DNA from: Paramecium sonneborni
Taxonomy: Eukaryota > Ciliophora > Oligohymenophorea > Peniculida > Parameciidae
Length of the DNA stretch: 64,000 nucleotides
Direction: 5' to 3'
NCBI GenBank assembly: GCA_905182985.1
Contig: CAJJDN010000104.1
Coordinates: 317,835-381,834 of the forward strand
A model generated the notes under the pieces. It saw nothing but the letters and a program-made list of their open reading frames with translations. It was not told where the DNA came from and ran no database searches. Positions 46,318 through 57,596 of the stretch are shown here, piece by piece. Both the position numbers and the translations under genes were made by a program. Every line of letters starts with the position of its first letter. Within the stretch, counting starts at the first letter, position 1.

Positions 46318-47186
46318 CTTAGTTATTTAATTATTATTATTTTTTAATAAGACGATGAAATTTATGTTAAATAATACATAAATTTTATTATTTATTACGC
46401 ACTATTACTCATTAATCGCATTAATTAATCATTAATTCATAAATTTATGATGCAATATTATTTCAAATTCATACTTTATAATTAGATATTAAATCATTTT
46501 ATAATATTGGTCATACAAATCATTTTTAAATTTTCTAAATTTCCAGTCATTTTTTAAATTTTGTAATACTTTTACTTCTATATTTTCTCTTTTAATATAT
46601 TTAATACTTCATACTTAAATTAAACAACTTTAATACATTCTTTGTAATGAATATAATCATCAAATAATTTCTTAAATAAATTTTAAACATCTATGAATTT
46701 AAATGTACATAAATGTTTAAATAAATAAAAATTAAGATTTGGATTTCATATATGATAATCATAAAAATTATTATTTAATGATTAATAATAAGAACTCAAA
46801 ATGAAAAAAATAAAATAAACTTTAAAATATATAAATAAATCAATAAAATTTATTGATTGAGATCTGATTTTTATTATTGAAAAGAAGAATGTAAAAATTT
46901 ATGAGATATCTGATTGAATAATATTGGTTTAATAATAATTATTATTATAAAATGAAATAAAATAAAATAATTCATTGAATAATAAATGATTCTACATTGT
47001 AAAACACATGGAAGCTTTCTTTTTTTATTTATTTTTGAATAATTCTGATAATGTAATGGCAACTAAAAATTAAAAAAGATTTATAAGGTATTATTAAGTA
47101 TATTATAATAGGAGAACAGTTAAAACTGGATCGATTTTAGGATTAATAATTGATAAATCAAGAAAAATCGTCAATATTAATAATAA
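46318..47186. other. Spacer; possible upstream exon of the phosphatase at 47056
   Basis: 869 bp, very AT-rich. The only coding-like part is a short frame from an ATG at 47056 (M-A-T-K-N-Q-K-R-F-I) with a 24-nt GT...TAG intron, then R-T-V-K-T-G-S-I-L-G-L-I-I. It could join the phosphatase by a further intron ending AAG. The rest shows nothing. Confidence 0.4.
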
Positions 47187-48539
47187 ATGGACAAGTTGAT
47201 AAGCTTTAAAGCCAAATCTCATGTAGGTCATTTGAAATAGGTGATAACATAAGAATAAAAGCTATAATTTTATAGTGAAGAGGAGGGAGAATCATCTAAT
47301 TCATAAGACAATACACCAACACCAGAAAATAAAGGAATAAAGAAACCATTTTAAAAATAAAATGGATTTTAAACAGATGAATCAGAAAGTGGTACACCTA
47401 AGAGTTAAAGAAATACTTAGTAATAACATACAAGTAATTGTAGAAATTTTGAATTAAGCAGCCAAGATGTCTAGATTTAGTAATTTAGTGAATACAAAAA
47501 GAATAGATGGTGATGTAGAAAATGAACCTGATTTTAGTGATACAGAAAATAATAAAGAGCCAATTGAATAAAATAACTAAGAAATATATTACAATATTGA
47601 AGAGTAAGCTTAAAGAATATAATAAAAACTCTCTCAAAAAGTTTAACCTAATCCGAAGTTATCAAAAGCAAAGTATAAAAGTTTGTAATGAGTAGATAAA
47701 CAACATCTATGTAAAATTTGAATACAAATTCAGATTGTGATTAAACTAAAAAGAATCAACAAATAAACTAAAAAGATAAAATAGCTTCGCATCCTTTTCG
47801 TCATTTAATATTTGGATAATATATTAATGAATAATAGTTTAAAAAGCATTTACTTCTTATATAAAGAGGATTAATATATGCTAAAAAATGTTTAAAAGGT
47901 CCTTCTGATAAATTTATAGAGTCAAAAAAAGTATATTTAAATGAACTAAGTCCAAAAAAAGAGAAAACTCTAATTCTAGATTTAGATGAAACTTTGATAC
48001 ATTCTTGTGCTCCAAGAGAAAATCCTTAAGTATATGTTACAGCAGTAGGAGACTTTGGAGAAGAAGCAAAAGTAATATGATTTAAATATTTTTAGATTGG
48101 AATAAATATACGTCCATATACTTCATTATTTCTCTCTTCACTCTCTTAATTATATACAATTTATATTTATACTGCATCATCCTAAGCATATGCTTAAGCT
48201 ATTATTAATTATTTAGATCCAAAAAAATAATATATTTCTGGAGTCTTATCTAGAAATAATTGTATGGAAACTAAAAATGGATTTTTTATTAAAGATTTAA
48301 GATTAATTGGTAATAAATAACTTAAAGATATGTTAATAATTGATAACTTAGCTCACTCTTTTGGATTTTAAATTGAAAATGGAATTCCTATATTAGAATG
48401 GCATAATGATTAAAATGACTAAGAATTGAAAGCTTTGATAGATTATTTAAAAGAAGCAATCAACCATACAGATTTAAGAGAGTATAATACTAATAATTTA
48501 AAATTGGATGAACTTATGGAATTCCATTTAGAAGAATGA
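47187..48539 (+). CDS. FCP1/SCP-like (NIF domain) phosphatase, DxDxT/V class
   Basis: 427 residues; introns 47440-47461 (ending CAG), 47673-47695 and 48072-48095. The C-terminal half is the HAD-type phosphatase: K-T-L-I-L-D-L-D-E-T-L-I-H-S with the nucleophile Asp, I-R-P-Y-T-S-L-F-L, I-Y-I-Y-T-A-S-S-Q-A-Y-A for motif II, K-D-L-R-L-I-G and L-I-I-D-N-L for motif III, and a C-terminal E-W-H-N-D-Q-N-D-Q-E-L. This is the Dullard/SCP family, which dephosphorylates RNA polymerase II tails, lipin or other Ser/Thr targets. The N-terminal half is charged and disordered with a T-P-T-P-E motif. The first intron removal is needed to keep the frame open across residues 80-90. Confidence 0.9.
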
Positions 48540-48549
48540 TTATTAATTA

Positions 48550-49005
48550 ATGTATTAATAAATTTTACAAGCTGCAATTGGAACATTTCTTACATCAGTC
48601 TTTGGTATTTCATTTATAAAGAAATGAGGACACTTTTGGTATTCTGATAGTTGTTTTGGAGTACAATGGAAAATTGGAGCCTAGATTAAATAATCATCTT
48701 AGAATGATAATTCAAATGGTTAAATAATTGAAATTTTGGCGCGTTTTGTTAAAAGTTACTGCTTTATACTATTTTATCAATCTCTCAATTTGAAGGTATA
48801 TAAAATATATTTAATATTATAGGACTACAGTTCAACATTTCAATTAATACTCTTAATAGTTGGAGGAATAATTTTACCAAATGGTTTATCAGCACTTGCT
48901 TGGGAAATGAAACGCAAAGAATATATTATTATTTAGACAAGTGAACATGTAGCAAGTTTATTAATTTTGGCAATATGTGCAGAATTTTCATAAAAATCAA
49001 CTTGA
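48550..49005 (+). CDS. DUF1761-like small membrane protein
   Basis: 134 residues; introns 48605-48628 (24 nt, ending GAG) and 48796-48822. The first helix reads A-I-G-T-F-L-T-S-V-F-G-H-F-W-Y-S-D-S-C-F-G-V-x-W, which is the DUF1761 signature (G-x-(L/F)-W-Y-S-x-x-x-F-G-x-x-W). Two or three more helices follow (S-Y-C-F-I-L-F-Y, F-Q-L-I-L-L-I-V-G-G-I-I-L-P, A-S-L-L-I-L-A-I-C-A). DUF1761 proteins are small four-helix membrane proteins of unknown role. The G-H-F-W-Y-S-D continuity is what fixes the odd GAG splice end; without it a TGA would stop the frame after 20 codons. The start ATG is 10 bp after the phosphatase stop. Confidence 0.68.
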
Positions 49006-49044
49006 TTAGAATTTTGAAAATGAATATAAATATATATTTATATA

Positions 49045-49549
49045 TCAATTATTCTATGATATCATTGAATAAAATAAATCTTTATAACTTCTAAGAATTG
49101 GTAATAACCAATATTCATCTTTCCATTTAGCTTAATCTCCAACTTCTCCATTTTCATCATAAAGATCCTTCCACCACCATTCTGTATTCATTTTCATGTT
49201 TCTTCTTAATTTATCCATTTCTATATCAAATTAATGTGCTAAACATTCTTTCATATCATGATTCTCTGCTTAACAATCAAATGCAGCCCAAAAAGAACCA
49301 TAATCCTTTTCACATTACAGTAAATCATTCACAGCTTTATGACATTTTCGTCTAAATTTACCACTCATTCTACCTAGCATATGCATATGATAATCCTCTT
49401 AATTCATCTTCCCTCTTTCCTCTTAATATATTCAATTACCAATTAGATGGCATAGGTTGTCTTGTTTTTATCACATAATCAAGTTCAGGCTCAACAACTG
49501 GTAGTGTATTGATATCTACTTTATGATTTTTAGATTTATAAGAACCCAT
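49045..49549 (-). CDS. CMC1-like twin Cx9C protein (CHCH)
   Basis: The C-terminal two thirds carry two Cx(9)C pairs: K-C-H-K-A-V-N-D-L-L-Q-C and F-D-C-Q-A-E-N-H-D-M-K-E-C-L, the CHCH pattern of the Cmc1/COX19 family, which is oxidised and trapped in the mitochondrial intermembrane space and helps respiratory complex assembly. A Trp/Lys/Asp-rich tail follows (E-W-W-W-K-D-L-Y-D-E-N-G). A first exon, M-G-S-Y-K-S-K-N-H-K-V-D-I-N-T-L-P, is in another phase, and the total length requires an intron of 3n+1 nt near 49330-49440 whose ends I could not settle. A start inside the second frame at M-H-M-L-G-R-M is the alternative. Confidence 0.68.
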
Positions 49550-49631
49550 AAATATAATTTAAAAATTTTAAGAATAATACTTATTTATATATACTCTTAT
49601 ATAGAAATCTTTTTTTCTTTATTTAAATTAC

Positions 49632-51018
49632 ATGTCAAAAACACCAGCAATTTAATTTCAAGATAATTTATAACCACAAAATTCAAATAAAACAAAATGG
49701 GGAGTCCTGTTTGCATTTTGTTATCTGGCGTAATATTTTTATAATAATTTTAGATTTTCCAATGTTCTTGGTTTTGTCAGCTATTCCCCGATTTCTAATA
49801 ATGCAGCATTCTACTATAGTATATCTTTAAATGATCTATTCTGGATTGGTAATATGTATTATATTACATTCTTTATTTTTGGTCCACTATTTATTCCTTT
49901 GCTAGAAAAAAGACTAGACCTTTGTTTGAAATTATCCTCAATTTTAACAACACTAGGAACTTGGATTATATGGATAGCAGAATCTAATTATGTTGTTTGT
50001 TTAATAGGCTACTTTTTTGTGGGAATTAGCGAAGCCTTTTATTTAGGTGTACCAGTTTGTAAGTTTATAATTATTTATTTAAATAAAAGATTTATCTGAA
50101 GTCTGGTTTACTGCTTATGATAGAACATTAGCTACATGCTTTGGCAGCTATGCTACTTTGGCTGGTATTATGGTTTCTTATACTTATTCATCATTTTATT
50201 TTTCTGGGTTTGAAGAACAAAATACTGTCAACCATAAAATTAATAATCTTAATTTAATCATAGCAATTCTTAACTCTCTTTCAATTCCAATTTGTTTTAT
50301 CTTCATTAAATATAAACATTAATCAGGAAAATAAACAGAGGTATTCTATTTATAATTTTATTTTAGGATAATATCAAATTTTTTTATTAATTTTTCAACA
50401 TTTTCAAAAATGAAGAATTTTTTCTTGATCTTATGGCATTTTCTTTTTTTATTGGAATTTCATGGGTTTACATTTCTATAATTTCATTGTAATTATATAT
50501 TTTTGGATTTACATAATTAGAAGTAGGAATAACAGGTATCTTTTTTACTGGATCAGGAATATTAGCAGGAATTTGGTGTTCTTTTAAATTAGATTAAGAA
50601 GCTAAATAAGGTAAGCAACCAAATTATGATATTTTTATAAAAATAACAACTTTGATTGGATTTTTTGCTCTTCTTCTTGAAGCTTTTACAATATAGTACT
50701 TATCTATATATGCATTGATTTTATTAAATATTTTCAATGGTATAGGGTTAAATGTAATATATCCAGTAGCAATAGAAGCATTTGTTGAAAAATTATATCC
50801 AATGAAATCTTTAATTGTAGCTACTTGGGTATTTGGATTAGCAAATGTATAAATATTTATATTTTTAGTTGTTAGGATTTGCATTAAATTATCTCTTAAT
50901 CTTTCCAGTATTAATGGAGTATGGATTATGGTTGACTTTAGCAATTCTTACACCTTTTGAATTATATTTTATTCTCTTTTATAAATCAAGATATCGTAGA
51001 TTTGAGCTATCTAATTGA
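49632..51018 (+). CDS. SLC49/FLVCR-like MFS transporter, copy 1
   Basis: 427 residues; four introns (24, 31, 26, 22 nt), the second (50059-50089) ending AAG. It has twelve hydrophobic segments. The first half matches the FLVCR/MFSD7 family: N-V-L-G-F-V-S-Y-S-P-I-S, D-L-F-W-I-G-N-M-Y-Y-I-T, F-I-P-L-L-E-K-R-L-D-L, T-L-G-T-W-I-I-W-I and S-E-V-W-F-T-A-Y-D-R-T-L-A. Animal members move haem, choline or ethanolamine. The ciliate substrate is unknown. The second half keeps G-I-F-F-T-G-S-G-I-L-A-G and N-G-I-G-L-N-V-I-Y-P-V-A-I-E-A. It lies in tandem with a close paralogue 86 bp downstream. Confidence 0.87.
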
Positions 51019-51104
51019 AAAATGATGACTAATATTTCATTTTAGAATAATAACTAAAAACATATATTAAAATTCAGATTAATCTATTTTATTTTAGAGT
51101 CCAT

Positions 51105-52497
51105 ATGTCAAAAAGCAATCAAATTGAAATATTCTATAATGAATAAGTTTCTCCTAAAGAATCAAAAAGAATGAAATGGTTTGTTTTATTTGCTTATAGT
51201 TTTTTAGCGTAAACTTTTATTTTATTAATAGATTTTCGAATGTGCTTGGATTTGTTAGTTATTCCCCTGTTTGGTTAAATGCAGCAATCTATTATGATGT
51301 TGATGCAAATGACTTATATTGGATAGGAAATTTATATTACATTACATATTTTGTATTTGCGCCGCCTTTTATTCCTTTATTAGAGAAGAGACTTGATTTA
51401 TGTTTATAAGTATCTTCAATCTTAACAGCTGCAGGAGCTTGGATAATATGGATTGGCAAATAAAGCTTTTTTATGTGTTTAGTTGGTTATTTTTTTGTTG
51501 GAGTAAGTGAGGCTTTATTTTTAGCAGTTCCTGTTTGTAATTATTCAACCTTAAGGTTTTTGTAGATTTATCCGAAGTTTGGTTTACTGCATATGATCGT
51601 ACTTTGGCTACATGTCTAGGAAGTTATGCTACACTTGCAGGAATCATGGCTTCGTATACTTATTCATCATTTCAGTTTTGGGATCTAATTGATCAAGAAA
51701 TTATTAATATCAAAATTGAAGAAATGAACTTTATTATCGCCATCTTAAATACAATTTGTGTTCCATTATGCTTTCTTTTCATTAGAAAAACTAATTAAAT
51801 AATTAGGAATAGTGAAGTAATTAAATATTCTTATATATTTATAGGAAAATGTGCGATTTTTTAAATAATTCTTTGACATTTTTAGAATTGAAGAATTCTC
51901 ACTAGATCTATTAGCATTCGCAATTTTTATAGGGATTTCATGGATTTATATTTCAGTTATTTCTTTATAACTTTATCCTTTTGGATATACTTAATTGGAG
52001 GTAGGAATTGCTGGTATCTTTTTTACAGGATCAGGGATTATTGCAGGAATATGGATCTCATTTAAATTAGATTAATAAGCAAGATAAGGGAAATAACCAG
52101 ATTATGATAGTATAATAAAGTATACAACATTAATGGGTTTTTTGGCTTTACTATTGCAAGCATTTCTGATATCTTACTTGCCTTTTTGGGTATTGATAAT
52201 ATTGAATATTTTAAATGGGATAGGATTAAATGTTATATATCCTATAGCAATAGAAGCATTTGTAGAGAAGCTGTATCCATTAAAGTCGTTAATTATAAGC
52301 ACTTGGATTTTGGGAATAGCTAATGTACAATTCACAAATAGACTTAGATTTTGGGCTTTGCTTTAAATTACATATTAGTATTGCCAACAATAGTAGAATA
52401 TGGAATTTGGTTATCTTTATTAATACTTACTCCATTTTAACTTTACTTTATATTATTTTATAAATCTAAATTTAGGCGATTTGAATTATCAAATTGA
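51105..52497 (+). CDS. SLC49/FLVCR-like MFS transporter, copy 2
   Basis: 429 residues; four introns (23, 29, 28, 23 nt) at the same four protein positions as in copy 1, all ending TAG. The sequence is near-parallel to copy 1 along its whole length, for example N-V-L-G-F-V-S-Y-S-P-V-W, F-I-P-L-L-E-K-R-L-D-L, Y-L-S-E-V-W-F-T-A-Y-D-R and G-I-F-F-T-G-S-G-I-I-A-G. Divergence is concentrated in the N-terminus and loops. The codons differ at many silent sites, so the duplication is not recent, and this is not an assembly artefact. Both copies appear intact. Confidence 0.87.
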
Positions 52498-53172
52498 ATA
52501 TAAAATATAAATTATAAACTACATATATATACAAGGATTTATAAACATTAATTAAATATCAATAAGATCCGTATACAATATATATAGAACTTTATGTATA
52601 TCATATTAATAAATAAATAAAAAAAAGCCTAGAGACTTAGAAATTTTTTTCATCTAACATTATATAAGAAAGCCACCTTTTATAATGATTTTTGTGCATT
52701 CCAAACAGATTATTTATTCTTTTCTGATAGAAGGGTTAATGAAAATATTAAAAAAAAAAATTTACTTAAGGCATATAATTTAAGAGTCATCTAATAAATA
52801 AACAGAATCACCAAAAAGAAGGTATAAATTTTTAAATTTTCTTTATTCTTAAAATTAATATAAAGAGGATAGATTAGTATAATTTTATTAAATTTAAAAA
52901 TTGACAAAAATTATACTTTATGATTTTTTTTAATTCTGAGATCATTGTTTAGGTGCAAAATAAATTTATTATTAATTGTGTCTTGCTGAATTACTTTCAA
53001 AAAAAAGCTAGCCTTAGCCTTAAACTTTTTACAAGGATGCAGCTAATATTACTATTTAGTATTTATACTATTTGTTTTCGAAAATGCAGTCCCTATATAT
53101 GCTTTATGGATTAAATCTTATAAGGATTTTTAGTTTTTGGGTATTTTATGAAGTCTTTATGAATTGGATTCC
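52498..53172. other. Spacer with a TM-rich orphan frame (52990-53151)
   Basis: 675 bp. On +, an open frame without an ATG at 52990-53151 encodes L-A-L-A-L-N-F-L-Q-G-C followed by an aromatic helix Y-Y-Y-L-V-F-I-L-F-V-F-E-N-A, reminiscent of the start of an MFS protein. It has no recognisable continuation and runs into the 3' end of the next minus-strand gene, so I treat it as a relic or chance. The rest is empty. Confidence 0.35.
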
Positions 53173-54191
53173 TCAGCTTACAGTTAGTATGTAACTAATA
53201 CTTGTTAGATGATGGGTTTTAGTTGTTCCATTTTAAAAATTAAATTAATTTTTATTGGTTAATTTAGATCTGGTAGAAAATGCACAAGGAATATCAATAC
53301 TTAATGTTGGAATTTTTCGTACTTCTAATTAATTTGCACTTAAAGTTGCTATAGTTTAATCATTTAAACTAGTTGCTTTATGCAACTCCTTAATATATTT
53401 ATATTAATACTTATGGATCATATCTTGTTGTTTCAGCTCCTGTTTTAGATCTTTATAATATTAGTTTTTCTGATTATAGTTTTTTAACTTACTATTATAA
53501 TGAATTTATCTCATTTTATTAATTTGAGACTTTTTCTTTCAGTTAATAATTTTCATCGATCAAACTTTTATGTTTTTAATATAAAGTTGCTATTTCATGA
53601 TCTTTTATTTTAGTTTGTTCTGTTAGAAACATCTCTTATTCTTGTAATTGCTCTTTGAATCAATTATAAATATAATTATACTTTTCAACATTAAGTTCTC
53701 TTTTTAGATTTATTCTAATTAAGTATCAAGATTCTTTATGATATCTTTTGATTTGTCTTTGTAACTTTATCTTGGGTCTAATAAATCATCACAAGAATAT
53801 AGTGGATTCTAGACTTATTAAAATTCAATTGTTTTATTGCAATCTAAGACTGTTTAACAAACATGATATTGTTATCCAATAGATGAAAAGTTTTGATTGA
53901 CAACATTTTCTAATGAAATAGGATCTTAATCCATCATTGGATTTGATAATTCATTGCTTTTGGAAGATTGATCTTGTTCTAAAAATAATTTTATCGAATA
54001 CAATCGTCATTGATTAAATGTTATAAAACTGCTGATACATTTCCTTCTTCATCTGATTCTAATGGATTTTTCGGACATTCTTCTTATTAATGTTCTTAAT
54101 CTGATTAATGTTTATGAATATATTTTTTTTCATTATCATCACTTAAACTATCATTTAATGGATTTGCTATAAAAGAGCTTTACTATGACAT
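53173..54191 (-). CDS. Uncharacterised protein with central coiled coil, 314 residues
   Basis: Three introns (23 nt ending TAG near 54000; 53653-53681 and 53389-53410, both ending AAG) give 945 coding bases. The N-terminal 130 residues are acidic and disordered (N-D-S-L-S-D-D-N-E, N-P-L-E-S-D-E-E-G). A segment with C-Q-T-V-L-D-C-N-K and C-D-D-L-L-D-P-R follows. Residues 165-260 form a clear coiled coil (L-E-Q-I-Q-K-E-N-L-M-L-K, V-S-N-Q-Q-N-E-I-N-S-L-Q-Q-Q-V-K-K-L). The tail contains E-V-R-K-I-P-T-L-S-I-D-I-P. No named family matched. The final exon and stop (complement 53173-53175) are less certain than the rest. Confidence 0.65.
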
Positions 54192-54242
54192 AAAATTAAT
54201 TATAATTAAAATAAAATTGTAAAAATAAATGTAATATCATCA

Positions 54243-55884
54243 TCAAATTACTTTTAATAAAGAATTAAATTTTGTATTAGTATCCAATCTCTCATTTTTA
54301 TCTTCCAAAATTTATAATTATTTACTAGTATTTATACTATTTATTTTTTAATTCTCTTCTGGAATTGTAAATTAAAGATTTTCTTTATCTTTTACACTTC
54401 TGTAAGTAGAAAGTGATTTTTAATGTTTAGAATTTCTTTTTAAATCACCTCCGCATTTTTAAGGTTTTAATGTTAACTTACTTTATCTTGTTTATTAAGT
54501 GCATTAACTATAATATTGATCAGAATCATTTGAATTACGAGATTCATTATATTCACATAAATTAAATGTATATTATTTTATTCCTTTACTTGAATGAATA
54601 GATTAAGCTCTTTTTTAAGATATTTTAGGTGAAACTAAATTATTTATCAAAATATAATACATATCTCTTATTATTAAGATTAAGGACGCATCTAATTTTC
54701 TGGAGATACACTAATCATAATACTTTATTGTCCTTTCTATTTTTTTTCCCATTCTGATTTACTTGGCTTACGTTTTGTAGCATTCCCAGATATATTATTC
54801 AAAATACTCTTTTCATAATCATCCATCGAATCACTCAAAGCTTTATTTATTGCGCTCAAACCTCCACTAATTTATATTATAATTAAATACATATTATTTG
54901 ATTAATTATTCGATATTCTAGAAAAATCATTATTAATTGTCTAATCCATTTAACTTGGCAACAATTTAAATGAAGCATTGCAACTTTTTGATGTTTAGTT
55001 TTTTATTATCTATTCCATCAAATTGCAATATTTTTTCTCATATTCATTTTTGACTTCTTGTGCTGCTTTGAAACTCATTTATGATTTAGATCGTTCTTTG
55101 CATAACTTTTTTTGATAATCTTATCTTAATTCATCAAATAATCTACATTATAATTAAATCTCATTTTATTAATTTGATATAATCTTCTTACATTTATTTA
55201 ATTCATCTCTAAAATTACAATAAATAATACATAACTTCTTTTAACTTGTTTAATAACTCCTAATTATTATTACTTCTTTAAGATATCATCCCTTATTCTT
55301 ATATTTACAATTTCAACTCGTCAATACTGTATTATTTTTATTTTATTTCTCTCTACAAATTATTTAACTCTGCCTTATGATTTTATTGAACTAGTTCTCA
55401 CATATATTAATTACTTTACTCCATTTAAAATTCATAATTTTCAATTATAGTTTTGTTATTTTCAAGTTCCATTTATAAAAATTCATTTTCTTTCTCTAAA
55501 TTATCTATCTTATCTTATAAAATTCTTTTAGTTTACTCTTAAACTTATTTGATTCTACTCACTTATTCTTATTGATCTCTTATCCAATATTCTTTCTCTT
55601 TTTAATGAATTGCTTATAATTATGTAATTTAATCTTCGACTTATTTATTTTTAACCTCTTATTATTAATTACTTTTTTATTAAGTCAAGCATTTTTATAA
55701 TATTTCATTCTCATATTATAACCCTCTACTTTCCTATTCAAATTATTTGATTTGCTTCATTAAATCTTAAAATTTACGTTTCAACATATTATTCTATATA
55801 TATAATACTTATATTAACCTCTTCCAGTATTTCAGTATAAGTAAATTCATTTGTTTTTTTTTTGCTAATGTCAAATTGAGCCAT
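54243..55884 (-). CDS. Coiled-coil protein, about 500 residues (introns partly resolved)
   Basis: It starts M-A-Q-F-D-I-S-K-K-K and has a short intron after E-I-L-E-E. A long coiled coil runs from about residue 25 to 300 (L-M-K-Q-I-K-Q-F-E-Q, I-L-Q-D-K-I-D-N-L-E-K-E-N-E-F-L). Two or more frame changes at about 55380-55400 and 55030-55200 imply further introns that I did not delimit. The C-terminal third is Ser/Asn-rich, with N-K-A-L-S-D-S-M-D-D-Y-E-K-S-I-L-N and S-I-M-I-S-V-S-P-E-N, and ends S-L-L-K-V-I before TGA. Its stop is 52 bp upstream of the start of another coiled-coil gene on the same strand. Possibly cytoskeletal; nothing specific identifies it. Confidence 0.6.
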
Positions 55885-55957
55885 GTTAAAAATTTATTTA
55901 AAAAATATTACGTTAAACTATTTATATTTAGACAAAAAAGAGTTGATTAAAAAAATA

Positions 55958-56615
55958 TCATGAAGATTATAATTATTTTATCTACTTAATTAATTCTTCC
56001 TTTTCTAAAGCATGCTTTTGAATTTCGCGTTAATAGTGCAATAACAGAGAATTAGTGCGAATAATAATTTGTTATAATTAAGTAACTATTTGCTTATCTT
56101 TATCCCTATTAGAAAGTAATTGCGTTGTTTCAGCTATCAATTTTCTTTTTAAAATTTCTTTATTTGCACTTCTCATTCGAGGCTTTACACTACTTGACAT
56201 TGTCGAGTTTTAAGAGAGACCAACTTTATTAAAAAAGTTTTATTAGAGAGATCCTTATTAATTAGGAGTATAAGCTGCACTAGTATCCTTGAGATATTGT
56301 TGAGAAAAGCTTTCTTAAATCAACATTTGTGATTAAGATTTCTGTTGCATCAATTTATTATAAGGACTCGTCTTTAATAATTATTATAATCCATGCACTT
56401 ATTTTGTAATAATTTTAATTTGTACTTGACAATTACTTATTTAATTTCTTTTGATTAATATTATTGTTGCAAATTCCTCCATCCAACTATGAACTTGTTA
56501 ATCTTCTATGAAAATTCAATTGTCTATGTTTTTGTGGCTCTGGACTTATCGTCTATTTTCTTAATTACTCTTTAACAAATGAAGGCATATCTTGCTTACT
56601 TGAAATATTCATCAT
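55958..56615 (-). CDS. Uncharacterised basic, Gln/Ser-rich protein with C-terminal helix, 209 residues
   Basis: One intron (56398-56425, 28 nt, ending AAG) gives 630 coding bases. It starts M-M-N-I-S-S-K-Q-D-M-P-S-F-V-K-E-Q-L; two ATGs are adjacent. The first half is polar with S-P-E-P-Q-K-H-R, the middle has F-S-Q-Q-Y-L-K-D-T-S-A-A-Y-T-P, and the C-terminal 70 residues form a charged helix (M-R-S-A-N-K-E-I-L-K-R-K-L, L-S-N-R-D-K-D-K-Q-I-V). Without the intron the frame also stays open for a while but gives an unnatural residue mix. Function unknown. Confidence 0.6.
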
Positions 56616-56673
56616 ATCAAAATATTTATATACAAAATATATTTATTAAATTAAAAAATAAAAGTACATCCAT

Positions 56674-57195
56674 TCATACTTCAACTTCAGTTATGAAGAC
56701 CTGAATTTTTATATAACCATTAAATCCAAACAGAGGTACTCCCTTTTTTAGTCTAAATCTTCTAATTCCATTTTATTTCACAGTAATATTTATATCAATA
56801 AATTATTAATTTGAATTTTAATATTGCATCAAAAATATTTTATTTGCTAATTACAATAGTATATCCAACCATTCTATATCTTCCTGAAAATATCTTAAAA
56901 ATTTCATAATAATATTGCAAATTATTATTTACATCGAAATGGTTATATAACAGATTTTCATTGATTTAATTACTCCAAGTTTCTGAAGACTATTATAATT
57001 AAATAATCCTCTAGCATGGTGAACAATACAATCCTTTTTTTTTATTCATAAATAATAATGAAAAGTCGAAAGAATTACATCTAAATTGAATAAGTAGCTC
57101 TGGACGTAGTATTAACTTAATTATTCCTTTCTTTTATAAAGTTTTACAAGTGTTCTTATGATTTTTAACTATACAATTACATATATGTCAGCCAT
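56674..57195 (-). CDS. Uncharacterised protein, possible beta-rich (C2-like) fold; exons unresolved
   Basis: Coding-like on the minus strand in three overlapping frames, so at least two introns are needed. The start M-A-D-I-Y-V-I-V-Q-L-K-I-I-R-T resembles a first beta strand. The middle reads E-T-W-S-N-Q-I-N-E-N-L-L-Y-N and F-S-G-R-Y-R-M-V-G-Y-T-I-V-I-S. The end, I-N-I-T-V-K-Q-N-G-I-R-R-F-R and P-L-F-G-F-N-G-Y-I-K-I-Q-V-F-I-T-E-V, alternates like strands. Alternating strands and a terminal I-Q-V-F-I-T-E-V-E-V are compatible with a C2-type sandwich, which is only a guess. Coordinates are outer limits. Confidence 0.42.
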
Positions 57196-57596
57196 AAAGA
57201 ATTCATATAATGAATGTTTGTAATTTAAATAACTTCCATAAATATTTTATATATTGTTTGCTAGAATGTCAAAATATAGTAAAAAAATTTATTGCCTAGT
57301 TTAAGCAAATTTTGAGAACGATTAAATTGATATTTTGTTAGGCATTTTTTTTTCCTAAAATTTAATTGCTTTATTTTTCAAGGTATCGATATTTTTTTGT
57401 TATTTTTTTCTACACCTTTATTCACACTTTCTTCATCATTTATATGATTATTAGTTTAATTGAAATCATAAGATAATTCATAAATTATTTTCAATAATCT
57501 TAAATAAAATATATAAAAGAATCATGTTTACTTAATAGATTAGAAAATTGATAAAATTATTGTTTACAAATGTACTTTTTAAAAATAAAAAATCAA
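57196..57596. other. Spacer with no gene seen
   Basis: 401 bp between the putative beta-rich protein start and the eRF3 stop. T-rich tracts, no motif, no open frame of note. Confidence 0.5.

Noticed and set aside
49632..52497. Tandem transporter pair as another assembly duplication
   Set aside because: The copies differ at many silent and some replacement sites and in intron sequence, unlike the identical repeats at the two gaps.
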